Shown: positions 1 to 5,926 of the stretch, piece after piece
Numbering within the stretch: position 1 is the first letter of the stretch
How the letters are laid out: every line of letters starts with the position of its first letter
NCBI RefSeq assembly: GCF_002632615.1
Contig: NZ_NITZ01000051.1
Location: forward strand, 1 to 8,084
Direction: 5' to 3'
Source of the DNA: Xenorhabdus miraniensis
Lineage (GTDB): Bacteria > Pseudomonadota > Gammaproteobacteria > Enterobacterales > Enterobacteriaceae
Length of the DNA: 8,084 nt
Position numbers and translations under genes: made by a program
Notes under the pieces: generated by a model
Seen by the model: only the letters and a program-made list of their open reading frames with translations
What the model was told of the DNA's origin: nothing
Databases searched by the model: none

Positions 1-61
1 AAAGCGAAAACGTCAACCAGCCCCAAGGCAAGTGCTCTGCAAAGCACCGCGTTACCCTTAT

Positions 62-94
62 AAAAAGAGAACCGCTCGTGCTTAAGCGAGCGGT
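62..94 (-). terminator. Hairpin with T-rich tail (minus strand)
   Basis: An 8-bp perfect inverted repeat (accgctcg at 71-78, cgagcggt at 87-94) has an 8-nt loop. Read on the minus strand it is followed by TCTCTTTTTAT, as an intrinsic terminator would be. It starts one base beyond the stop of the truncated IS110 gene (stop at 96-98), so it would end minus-strand transcription from there. On the plus strand no T-run follows, so it should work in one direction only. Positions 1-61 hold no gene I can support. Confidence 0.5.
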
Positions 95-95
95 A

Positions 96-212
96 TTACA
101 GCAACGCATCCCGTTTTATCTGCTTATCCACCATCTCACCTGTATGGAAATCAACCACATGCAACTGGATGACGTGTTTTGCGATATCTAATCCCACCGG
201 TATATAATTCAT
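96..212 (-). pseudogene. IS110-family transposase, N-terminal remnant (38 aa)
   Basis: The frame begins MNYIPVGLDIAK and continues through VIQLHVVD to a TAA stop after 38 codons. The VGLDIAK segment, with its acidic residue about ten positions in, is the first catalytic motif of the RuvC-like DEDD domain of IS110-family transposases. Members are normally about 300-400 aa, so about 90% of the protein is missing, including the other DEDD residues and the C-terminal domain with its catalytic serine. The start is supported by GGAGG nine bases upstream (on the plus strand, cctcc at 222-226). After the last recognisable residues the sequence becomes unrelated and a hairpin follows, so this is a remnant and not a sequencing frameshift. 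The assignment rests on motif recognition in a short peptide. The family is fairly secure. The subgroup (IS110 versus IS1111) cannot be decided. Confidence 0.7.
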
Positions 213-480
213 CTCATGGCTCCTCCAGTATTCGGATGCGGAATGCATCTCAATCCAGGCACTATGATGCCCTAAACCTGAGGGGAGCCACTCCTTTACA
301 TCTCTGGCTTCTCACCGCAGGTCAAATATTGGTGGGAAGTGCTCATCTTATTTTCCTCCTTTTTGCAACACTCATTTTTGATGAATTTTTGGCTTGCTTA
401 AATCTATCCGGCGTCACTATAGGCAAGGAGCCTGCGCCTCGATGAGTTCCGCGCCTGATGAACCTTAAAGCTGTGCCGGC
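213..480 (-). other. Untranslated flank upstream of the IS110 remnant
   Basis: This stretch of about 270 bases has no supported protein gene apart from a tiny candidate at 296-346. Read on the minus strand it leads into the IS110 start codon, so its proximal part is probably the end of that insertion element. In IS110-group elements the long untranslated end upstream of the transposase encodes a structured bridge RNA that specifies target and donor. In IS1111-group elements that RNA lies at the other end. I see a small hairpin (GGAG-TGG-CTCC, minus strand, near 287-297) but cannot delimit an RNA or the element tip by eye. An 88-codon plus-strand frame at 179-445 crosses the IS110 gene and has no coding character. 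Confidence 0.3.
296..346 (-). CDS. Possible 16-aa peptide with a strong ribosome site
   Basis: On the minus strand an ATG at 346 is preceded by AAAAAGGAGG with a near-ideal spacing (GGAGG, seven bases, ATG). The frame runs only MSTSHQYLTCGEKPEM before TAA. It lies about 80 bases upstream of the IS110 remnant and in the same direction. It could be the 5' end of a host gene cut by the insertion element, a leader peptide, or chance. The ribosome site is clear in the sequence. Whether the peptide is made or has any role is unknown. Confidence 0.25.
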   Translation of the reverse strand: MSTSHQYLTCGEKPEM

Positions 481-532
481 TTCAAGGAGCCAATTTTTAT
501 GTTAGGTTTCTCATCAGGCCGGTAGGCCATTC

Positions 533-577
533 ATGTCATCAATTATCAGTCTTCGCAAAACCAGTGGGGTAACATTT
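533..577 (+). pseudogene. 5' part of a small interrupted gene (codons 1-15)
   Basis: The frame starts ATG TCA TCA and reads MSSIISLRKTSGVTF up to the ATTT at 574-577, where the first miniature repeat begins. The frame resumes without any shift at 5818 after the matching ATTT at 5814-5817, giving VTF-DAKPAEIRALF and ending at 5922. Removing the intervening DNA and one ATTT copy restores a 49-aa protein. The family is not recognised. The start is tentative: an in-frame stop lies at 503-505, and the only ribosome-site candidate is a weak TAGG about eight bases upstream. Confidence 0.45.
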
Positions 578-579
578 AG

Positions 580-780
580 GAGAGTATAAAAAACTGTGGG
601 GTACTTGAGTTATTTGTCTGTAAAATGGGCAATTCAACTGGGCTATTACCTATTAATGACCCATGAATACTTATACCGTTAAGTGGCTCTCCGCCAAGTT
701 AGCCCTCTGGTTTAGGTTGCCAGATTAGACTGCTTTAACTGCTTTACCGCATAAGTGCCCCACGGTTTTTTATGCTCTAC
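580..780. repeat. Miniature inverted-repeat element, copy 1
   Basis: This 201-bp copy matches 5621-5812 in direct orientation, with two substitutions (602 T versus C, 723 G versus A) and one extra 9-bp tandem unit (tgctttaac, 731-739). Its ends are 26-bp terminal inverted repeats (581-606 against 753-778) built on AGAG, ATAAAAAAC and GTGGGG blocks. There is no reading frame of note inside, so it must be mobilised in trans if it moves at all. ATTT lies just to its left (574-577). The right end stops four bases before the TAATT duplication of the transposon. I cannot name the family whose transposase recognises these ends. Confidence 0.85.
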
Positions 781-788
781 TATTAATT

Positions 789-823
789 GCTATTTTTGCC
801 CATCCCCCGATAAGGTTCAAAGT
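789..823 (+). repeat. Left terminal inverted repeat of the transposon
   Basis: Read inward, this 35-bp repeat begins GCTATTTTTGCCCATCCCCC. It matches the reverse complement of 5578-5612 at 33 of 35 positions, the differences being T/C at 803 and A/G at 813. It lies 32 bases beyond the end of tnpR. TAATT abuts it on the outside. Confidence 0.9.
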
Positions 824-855
824 TGATGAGGAAAAAAATGGGTACTCAGTTAGCG

Positions 856-1467
856 CTAAGATTTTAATACTCTTTTGCCGTGTTCCCTGAGTTCCCCATC
901 TGGCCCGACATACTTATAGAGAGCTTGTCTGCTAATCCCAAGCTCTTCACATAATTCAGATACGCTACAATCTCTACTCTTCATGGAAGCTTGTGCCAGG
1001 CGAACCTGAGATTTTGTGAGTTTAAAAGAACGTCCGCCTTCACGTCCTCTTGCTCTGGCCGCTGCCAGCCCTGCTTTTGTTCGTTCACTGATCAACTCCC
1101 GTTCAAATTCGGCCAGCGCGGCAAAAATCCCAAAGACCAATTTGCCACTGGCCGTCGTCGTATCAATTTCTGCACCTTGCCCGGTCAGTACCTTAAATCC
1201 GATTTTTCGATCCGCCAGATCATGGATAGTATTCACCAGGTGTTTTAAGCTTCGGCCAAGCCTGTCAAGCTTCCATACCATTAACACATCGCCAGCCCTG
1301 AGGGCTTTCAAACAGGCATCCAATCCAGGACGTTTGTCTGACTTCCCTGATATTTCATCCTGATAAATATTTTCTTTATTAACACCGGCAGCAAGTAAAG
1401 CATCCAGTTGGAGATCCTGCACCTGACTTCCATCAGATTTGGAGACACGGGTATACCCAATTCGCAT
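856..1467 (-). CDS. tnpR: Serine resolvase of the Tn3-family transposon
   Basis: This 203-aa small serine recombinase should resolve transposition cointegrates at the res site. The catalytic domain covers about residues 1-135: nucleophile Ser9 in YTRVS, Arg7, and the KLDRLGRS motif with Arg69 and Arg72. A long E-helix follows, about 115-145 (FERELISERT). The C-terminal helix-turn-helix lies about 150-190 (SVSELCEELGISRQALYKYV) and is the DNA-binding part of resolvases and invertases. The length is close to the usual 180-210 aa. The start lies seven bases after the KilA-N gene. Its weak ribosome site (AGGTC) overlaps that gene's TAG stop, so translational coupling and a shared mRNA are likely. 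The sequence alone does not separate resolvase from invertase activity. The location inside a Tn3 element beside tnpA argues for resolvase. Confidence 0.93.
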   Translation of the reverse strand: MRIGYTRVSKSDGSQVQDLQLDALLAAGVNKENIYQDEISGKSDKRPGLDACLKALRAGDVLMVWKLDRLGRSLKHLVNTIHDLADRKIGFKVLTGQGAEIDTTTASGKLVFGIFAALAEFERELISERTKAGLAAARARGREGGRSFKLTKSQVRLAQASMKSRDCSVSELCEELGISRQALYKYVGPDGELREHGKRVLKS

Positions 1468-1474
1468 GAACGAC

Positions 1475-2305
1475 CTATTTTAATTGTTTAAGTTTTTCAA
1501 TGGATTTGTTTTCTATCAGGATCTTCATTTGACTGACCGCAACGCGATTCAGCTTTTGGAACCTGTCGTTTGCAGAGAGGCCTTGCTCGATAAGTTCAGC
1601 ATTGAAGCTTTCTAAATTAGATAACACGACAAGCTGTTCCAGTGTGGCATAGTCCCGTATATTGCCTTTTAGTTCCGGGTTCTCTTTACGCCAGTCGCTG
1701 GCTGTTTTGCCAAACAAAGCCAGATTCAATATATCGGCCTCATTAGCGTAAGCAAAGTTTCTTGCTTTTGGATTAAGCTCCAGGGCGGGAATAATGTTCG
1801 TTTTTATTGACTCTGTATGAATATGATAGTTGACCTTGGCCAGAGTGCGCGAAACATTCCATTCCAGATTTTTCTGTTCATTTTCTGCTTGTTTGAGCCG
1901 TTGGAATTCTTTTAATAGATAGAGCTTAAACTCCGCGCTGATCCAGGAAGCAAACTCAAAAGCAATATCCCGATGCGCATAAGTTCCGCCATATCTGCCC
2001 GCTTTCGAAATGATCCCGATTGCATTGGTGGTTGTGATCCAGCGTTTTGGCGTGAGAGAGAAACTGTTTGCGCCCGCTTCATGTTTAAATCCATCGAATT
2101 CGATGGAATTAAAATCGGGATTATGGAGCTGTTCCCACAAACCGATAAACTCAATGGTACTGCGGTTTCTCATCCAGTTTTGCAGAATGTAATCACCGCG
2201 GTCGCCATCTTTGTACTTAGCGATGTCAGATAGCGATATATAGTCATCTTGTTTGTCGGAAAAGACAGAGACTTTTATACCCCGAACATCAATTTTTTGC
2301 GCCAT
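1475..2305 (-). CDS. KilA-N domain protein, transposon passenger
   Basis: This 276-aa protein has an N-terminal KilA-N domain (about residues 7-135). Recognisable segments are YISLSDIAKYKDGDRGDYILQ, the NWMRNRSTIEFIGLWE stretch, KRWITTTNAIGIISKAGRYGG, and HRDIAFEFASWISAEFKLYL followed by LLKEFQRLK. KilA-N is a nucleic-acid-binding domain found mainly in phages and DNA viruses. The C-terminal half (about 145-276) is mostly helical by composition and I do not recognise it. It contains KARNFAYANEADILNLALFG and ends in a lysine-rich KSIEKLKQLK tail. No signal peptide or membrane segment is visible. The start is supported by AAAGG three bases upstream. The gene sits between the res-like region and tnpR and shares their promoter, the position where Tn3-family elements often hold passenger genes. 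Possible roles are a regulator of the transposon or a plasmid or phage interference factor. Both are inference. Confidence 0.88.
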   Translation of the reverse strand: MAQKIDVRGIKVSVFSDKQDDYISLSDIAKYKDGDRGDYILQNWMRNRSTIEFIGLWEQLHNPDFNSIEFDGFKHEAGANSFSLTPKRWITTTNAIGIISKAGRYGGTYAHRDIAFEFASWISAEFKLYLLKEFQRLKQAENEQKNLEWNVSRTLAKVNYHIHTESIKTNIIPALELNPKARNFAYANEADILNLALFGKTASDWRKENPELKGNIRDYATLEQLVVLSNLESFNAELIEQGLSANDRFQKLNRVAVSQMKILIENKSIEKLKQLK

Positions 2306-2329
2306 AAACCTTTCTTCTCGCTTTTGGTG

Positions 2330-2357
2330 TGTCAGTTAAACGAAGGTTTAATTGACA
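2330..2357. promoter_or_regulatory. Res-like 28-bp site (candidate crossover site I)
   Basis: A 28-bp imperfect palindrome is bounded by TGTCAGTTAAAC (2330-2341) and its inverted partner GTTTAATTGACA (2346-2357), with one mismatch between the arms. The TGTC-R-TTA half-site pattern and the 28-bp length fit subsite I of Tn3-family res sites, where the resolvase dimer cuts at the centre (here near AA at 2343-2344). It lies in the 5' leader of the KilA-N/tnpR transcript. Further half-site-like sequences are TGTCTATTA at 2416-2424 with inverted TAAAGTGACA at 2443-2452, a plausible subsite II of 37 bp. Confidence 0.55.
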
Positions 2358-2392
2358 GCCTTGTTTTAGCCTAAATACGGATGGAAAGATGT

Positions 2393-2421
2393 AATATAAA
2401 CTGTATATGAATCTATGTCTA
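2393..2421 (-). promoter_or_regulatory. Sigma-70-like promoter for KilA-N/tnpR
   Basis: On the minus strand the -35 hexamer is TAGACA (plus 2416-2421) and the -10 hexamer is TATATT (plus 2393-2398), with a 17-bp spacer. Each hexamer matches consensus at five of six positions. Transcription would start near 2386 and give a leader of about 80 bases before the KilA-N start at 2305. The -35 overlaps the TGTCTATTA res-like half-site, so bound resolvase would block it. Autoregulation of this kind is known for Tn3 resolvase. Confidence 0.6.
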
Positions 2422-2446
2422 TTAAAGGTAGTAAGGAAAAGATAAA

Positions 2447-2465
2447 GTGACATATTCAATGTCAC
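2447..2465. promoter_or_regulatory. Perfect 7-bp palindrome upstream of tnpA
   Basis: GTGACAT (2447-2453) and ATGTCAC (2459-2465) are perfect inverted arms around ATTCA, 25 bases before the tnpA start codon. The arms carry the same TGTCA/TGACA core as the res half-sites, so this may be a further resolvase subsite (site III) or an operator for the KilA-N protein. No convincing plus-strand promoter for tnpA was found. A consensus TTGACA lies at 2352-2357, but the sequence 17 bases downstream is a poor -10. Confidence 0.4.
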
Positions 2466-2489
2466 CCTACCATATTAAGAATTAAAAAA

Positions 2490-5400
2490 ATGAATACCAA
2501 TAAAAAGCGCCTGACTATATTGACTCAACCTGAAATTCAGGACTATTTTGGCCTGCCTCGATTTACTTTGGAGGAACGAGAATACTATTTCACCTTATCC
2601 GATACGGAGCATCAGATAATACCGCAAGGTTGGTCTGTTAACTCCAGAGTGAACTTCATTCTTATGCTTGGGTATTTTAAATCCAGGAAAATATTCTTTA
2701 CCTACACGCGGGAAGATGTCATCACGGATATCTCTTATATTCTGGCTTGCCATTTCCCTGATCATTCTGCCGCCAATATAAAAGTTCCAGGCAAGACGAC
2801 CCGGATACAACTGCAAAGACTTATTTGCCAGCATCTGAATTATCAACGCTATGGCAGTGTCATGGCAGAACAATTAGCTGAACTGGCCGCACGGGTTGTT
2901 AAAAGATCAGCTAAGCCTGTGTTTATCTTGCGGGCATTGTTAAGTCACCTCAATAAAAATCAGATCATTCCCCCTGCGTACAGTACTTTTCAGGATTTGA
3001 TTGGACGATGTTTATCGGATGAGAGGAGGCGTATCTGTGAGCAATTAAAATCAGATCTTAATCCTGATGTGGAAGAGGCACTCACAAATTTATTATCTGA
3101 AGAATCAGGGGGTCTGCACTGGATAACCCAACTAAAAAAGGCACTAAGGGACTTTAGTTATACCGAAATTGTCAGAGAATCCACCTGGGTAAAGCAACTC
3201 AGTCCCCTTTATGAATTTGCCTGTCAGTGGTTACCCTCACTTTGCATATCAAATGAAAGCATCCGCTATTACGCAACACTGATTGAATATTATTCAGTTT
3301 ATAAGCTTCGGCGATTTGACCCTTTGATCGCTTATTTTTATCTTCTTTGCTACACCTACCATCGAACGCATGTCATCAATGACAATCTGGTCGAAGCCTT
3401 TATTTGCCATGTCCGCCAGTATGAAGAAGCCGCTAAACTGTTTGCTAAAGATATGGTGTATAAAAGGAAGTCTCAAGCGAATGAAGATATCAAGGCCACG
3501 GGTAAAATATTGGGCTTTTTCTTGAACCCCGATATCACTGACAATGTCTCTTTTGGTGAGATACGAACCAAAGCATTTCAGTTGTTGAACAGGGAACAAA
3601 TGGAGATAGTAACCCTCTTTATCGGGTCATCAGGCTTTGATGAAGAGGAGTTTCATTGGCAACACTTGGATACCTTGTCGGCCGCCTTTAAAAAGAATCT
3701 GCGTCAAATTATCCGGGTACTGGACTTTAGTAGTCATACCGATGAGTCAGGACTTCTTGAAGCCGCAATCTTTGTCCAAACTTGTCTTAGGGACGGAAAA
3801 ATTTTGCGGCGAATACCCGACAAAGATTTCCCTGTTAATTTTTTAACTAAATCCCTTCAAAAATACCTTTACAGCCGGGCAAAATCACCTCAACTCATTC
3901 CTGATCGATATGAATTTGCCGTATACAGGATGCTTAAAACAGCCTTTGAATCAGGGGACATTTTTAACCAGAACACCACTAAATATCGAAGTTTTACAGA
4001 CGACTTAATTCCCATGAACAGGTGGAAAGCCGACAAACAAAGTGTCCTGAATGACCTAGATCTGCCCGTATTACAAAGACCAATATCCCAAACTTTGCAA
4101 GAACTTAAAGATGAGCTTGAAGAAAAACTACAACATGTAAATCAAAGGATAATCAGCCGAAAAAATAAGGACGTTAAATTTAACAATTACCGTAAAGGCC
4201 GTACCGTTAACTGGACTCTGCCTTATAAAAAGGAAGAAGATGAAGATAATCATCGTTTTTATCATCTTGTGCCAACGATCAGCATCGCTAATTTATTAAG
4301 CTATGTGGAGAAAAAGACAGGATTTTTAGCGGGTTTCAATCATGTTTTAGGCAGATATACTAAAGGCAACCAGGATAAAAAGTCACTTATTGCCTGTATT
4401 ATTGCCTTTGGCACCAATATGAGCCTGGGCAGGATGGGCGAGATTTCTGACATAAGTCATCAGGTGCTACAAATGACATATCAAAACTTCTTCCGACTGG
4501 AAACGTTAAAGGAGTCCAATGATATGGTCGCTAATGCGACCGCCAAATTATCTATTTTCCGACACTACGATACTGAGTCGGATGTGATCCACTCCAGCAG
4601 TGATGGGCAACGGTTTGAGAGCCAAAGAAATACAGCCAACGCAAGATATGCATCAAAATACTTCGGTCTTAAAAAAGGAATTTCAGCGTTAACACTGGTC
4701 GGTAATTATGTGCCAATCAATGCAAAAGTAATAGGCACCCATGAGCACGAGAGTTATTTTGTGTTCGACCTCCTTTACAATAATACGACAGAGATAGATC
4801 CCGATCGCCACTCTGTAGATACCCACGGCACTAATCAGGTTAACTTTTGGATTTTATACGCGTTTGGCTATCAGTTTGCCCCACGTTATAAAAATTTTCC
4901 AACAAAAACAGAGGGTATCATTGGGTTTGAGCCGCCAGGGAAATACAGTGAAGAGTTCCTTATTAAGCCTATTCGTAAAGTGAATGAAGAACGGATTATC
5001 GAAGAGTGGCCAAATATTCAACATATAATGGCTTCTCTTGGTCAGAAGGAAACGACGCAATCATCCATTGTTAGGAAATTAAGCTCTTATGCCCGACAAA
5101 ATAAAACAAAAAAAGCGTTGTGGGAGCTGGATAATATTATAAGAAGCATCTATATGCTCGACTATATTGATAATAAATCCCTGCGCCAATACGTTGCCAA
5201 AGCATTAAACCGTGGTGAAGCTTACCACCGATTGAAAAAAGCGATAGCGCATGTCAACGGGGGAAAAATGAATGTAAAAAGTGAAAATGAACAACATATT
5301 ATCCACGAATGTACCCGACTCATAGCCAATGCAGTTATTTATTTCAACGCAGAACTCTTGTCCAGTTTGCTTGAGAGAGGTGATCCTGACGGTTTATTTG

Positions 5401-5504
5401 AGATGGGACAGCTGGGTAAAATATCGCCAGTGGCGTGGCAACACATTAATTTCTACGGTCGATTTGAGTTTAATGACATAGCGACAACATTTAGCGTTGG
5501 TTAA
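2490..5504 (+). CDS. tnpA: Tn3-family transposase
   Basis: This 1004-aa protein has the usual length for the family (about 950-1020 aa). The N-terminal part (about 1-170, starting with an LTQPEIQDYFGLP segment) matches the DUF4158-type end-binding domain of Tn3 transposases. The C-terminal DDE domain covers about residues 590-980. The catalytic triad is intact: Asp705 in SSSDGQRF, Asp777 in SVDTHGTNQ, and Glu910 in ALNRGEAYHRLKKAI. The protein binds the inverted repeats and performs replicative strand transfer to form cointegrates. The start lacks a clear Shine-Dalgarno site (only AAGAATTAAAAAA precedes it), consistent with low expression, but the N-terminus aligns in style with family members, so I keep it. 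It is transcribed divergently from KilA-N/tnpR and ends 73 bases before the right inverted repeat. I see no frameshift or premature stop. Confidence 0.96.
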   Translation: MNTNKKRLTILTQPEIQDYFGLPRFTLEEREYYFTLSDTEHQIIPQGWSVNSRVNFILMLGYFKSRKIFFTYTREDVITDISYILACHFPDHSAANIKVPGKTTRIQLQRLICQHLNYQRYGSVMAEQLAELAARVVKRSAKPVFILRALLSHLNKNQIIPPAYSTFQDLIGRCLSDERRRICEQLKSDLNPDVEEALTNLLSEESGGLHWITQLKKALRDFSYTEIVRESTWVKQLSPLYEFACQWLPSLCISNESIRYYATLIEYYSVYKLRRFDPLIAYFYLLCYTYHRTHVINDNLVEAFICHVRQYEEAAKLFAKDMVYKRKSQANEDIKATGKILGFFLNPDITDNVSFGEIRTKAFQLLNREQMEIVTLFIGSSGFDEEEFHWQHLDTLSAAFKKNLRQIIRVLDFSSHTDESGLLEAAIFVQTCLRDGKILRRIPDKDFPVNFLTKSLQKYLYSRAKSPQLIPDRYEFAVYRMLKTAFESGDIFNQNTTKYRSFTDDLIPMNRWKADKQSVLNDLDLPVLQRPISQTLQELKDELEEKLQHVNQRIISRKNKDVKFNNYRKGRTVNWTLPYKKEEDEDNHRFYHLVPTISIANLLSYVEKKTGFLAGFNHVLGRYTKGNQDKKSLIACIIAFGTNMSLGRMGEISDISHQVLQMTYQNFFRLETLKESNDMVANATAKLSIFRHYDTESDVIHSSSDGQRFESQRNTANARYASKYFGLKKGISALTLVGNYVPINAKVIGTHEHESYFVFDLLYNNTTEIDPDRHSVDTHGTNQVNFWILYAFGYQFAPRYKNFPTKTEGIIGFEPPGKYSEEFLIKPIRKVNEERIIEEWPNIQHIMASLGQKETTQSSIVRKLSSYARQNKTKKALWELDNIIRSIYMLDYIDNKSLRQYVAKALNRGEAYHRLKKAIAHVNGGKMNVKSENEQHIIHECTRLIANAVIYFNAELLSSLLERGDPDGLFEMGQLGKISPVAWQHINFYGRFEFNDIATTFSVG

Positions 5505-5577
5505 TTCGTCAAGTCGATTGACCTGAAGACATTATTTACAGATTAAAGTCATAAACAGTGGAAGGGCTTGAAAAGTA

Positions 5578-5612
5578 ACTTTGAACCCTATCGGGGGGTG
5601 GGCAAAAATAGC
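5578..5612 (-). repeat. Right terminal inverted repeat of the transposon
   Basis: This is the partner of 789-823, with 33 of 35 positions matching. It is followed by one extra C (5613) and then TAATT (5614-5618). Counting that C, the tip reads GGCTATT inward, against GCTATT on the left. Either the left tip has lost one base or one flank mutated. Confidence 0.9.
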
Positions 5613-5620
5613 CTAATTTC

Positions 5621-5812
5621 GAGAGTATAAAAAACTGTGGGGCACTTGAGTTATTTGTCTGTAAAATGGGCAATTCAACTGGGCTATTACCTATTAATGA
5701 CCCATGAATACTTATACCGTTAAGTGGCTCTCCGCCAAGTTAGCCCTCTGGTTTAGGTTGCCAAATTAGACTGCTTTACCGCATAAGTGCCCCACGGTTT
5801 TTTATGCTCTAC
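5621..5812. repeat. Miniature inverted-repeat element, copy 2
   Basis: This 192-bp copy is in the same orientation as 580-780 and matches it apart from two substitutions and the absent 9-bp unit. Its terminal inverted repeats are 5622-5647 and 5785-5810 (24 of 26 matching), ending in CTCT/AGAG. AATTT occurs on both sides, at 5615-5619 and 5813-5817, with one or two intervening bases. This suggests that the copy inserted on its own and produced a 4-5-bp duplication. It starts directly after the transposon's TAATT duplication. Confidence 0.85.
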
Positions 5813-5817
5813 AATTT

Positions 5818-5922
5818 GATGCTAAGCCCGCTGAAATCAGGGCGTTATTTAACAATCAGCTCGATCCGGTTCGCACGGCAGAATTGCGCGACAGGATGTT
5901 GGCGGTTGGGCTACCAATATGA
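5818..5922 (+). pseudogene. 3' part of the small interrupted gene (codons 16-49)
   Basis: The frame continues from 577 with DAKPAEIRALFNNQLDP and ends LAVGLPI at a TGA (5920-5922). The segment is rich in charged and helix-forming residues, without signal peptide or membrane features. The rejoined 49-aa protein is soluble-looking and of unknown family. The same frame is open leftward into copy 2 of the miniature repeat, but that part is element sequence, not gene. The phased motif array starts only five bases after the stop. Confidence 0.45.
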
Positions 5923-5926
5923 TGAA

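Larger units (their letters stand above)
784..5618 (+). mobile_element. Complete Tn3-family transposon with KilA-N cargo
   Basis: The element of about 4825 bp (about 789-5613) is bounded by 35-bp inverted repeats with 33 matches and flanked by TAATT at 784-788 and 5614-5618, the 5-bp target duplication usual for the Tn3 family. It contains a full-length Tn3-type transposase (plus strand), a serine resolvase and a KilA-N gene (minus strand), with a res-like region between the divergent units. The catalytic residues of both recombinases are present, so it may still be active. It uses the replicative pathway: TnpA fuses donor and target into a cointegrate, and TnpR resolves it at res. The ends are odd for the family because they do not start with GGGG, and the left tip has one G where the right has two. 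The transposon sits exactly between two miniature repeats. Confidence 0.85.

Noticed and set aside
33..48. Small stem gtgct/agcac resembling a tRNA anticodon arm
   Set aside because: No acceptor, D or T arm can be folded around it.
1..63. Possible plus-strand C-terminus (open frame to TAA at 61-63)
   Set aside because: Only 20 codons at the window edge with no recognisable sequence, and the facing hairpin terminates in the other direction.
179..445. 88-codon plus-strand frame
   Set aside because: It crosses the start of the IS110 gene on the opposite strand, lacks a ribosome site and has low-complexity, non-family-like translation.
452..519. Inverted match between gcctgatgaacc and ggtttctcatcaggc with a GTTAGGT word, considered as an integron attC site
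   Set aside because: The paired RYYYAAC core is absent and no integron integrase or cassette structure is present.
991..1363. Two plus-strand frames opposite tnpR
   Set aside because: Antisense shadows of a confidently identified resolvase, with no ribosome site or recognisable domain.
5509..5523. Hairpin GTCAA-gtcga-TTGAC after tnpA, considered as a terminator
   Set aside because: The stem is five weak pairs and no T-run follows.
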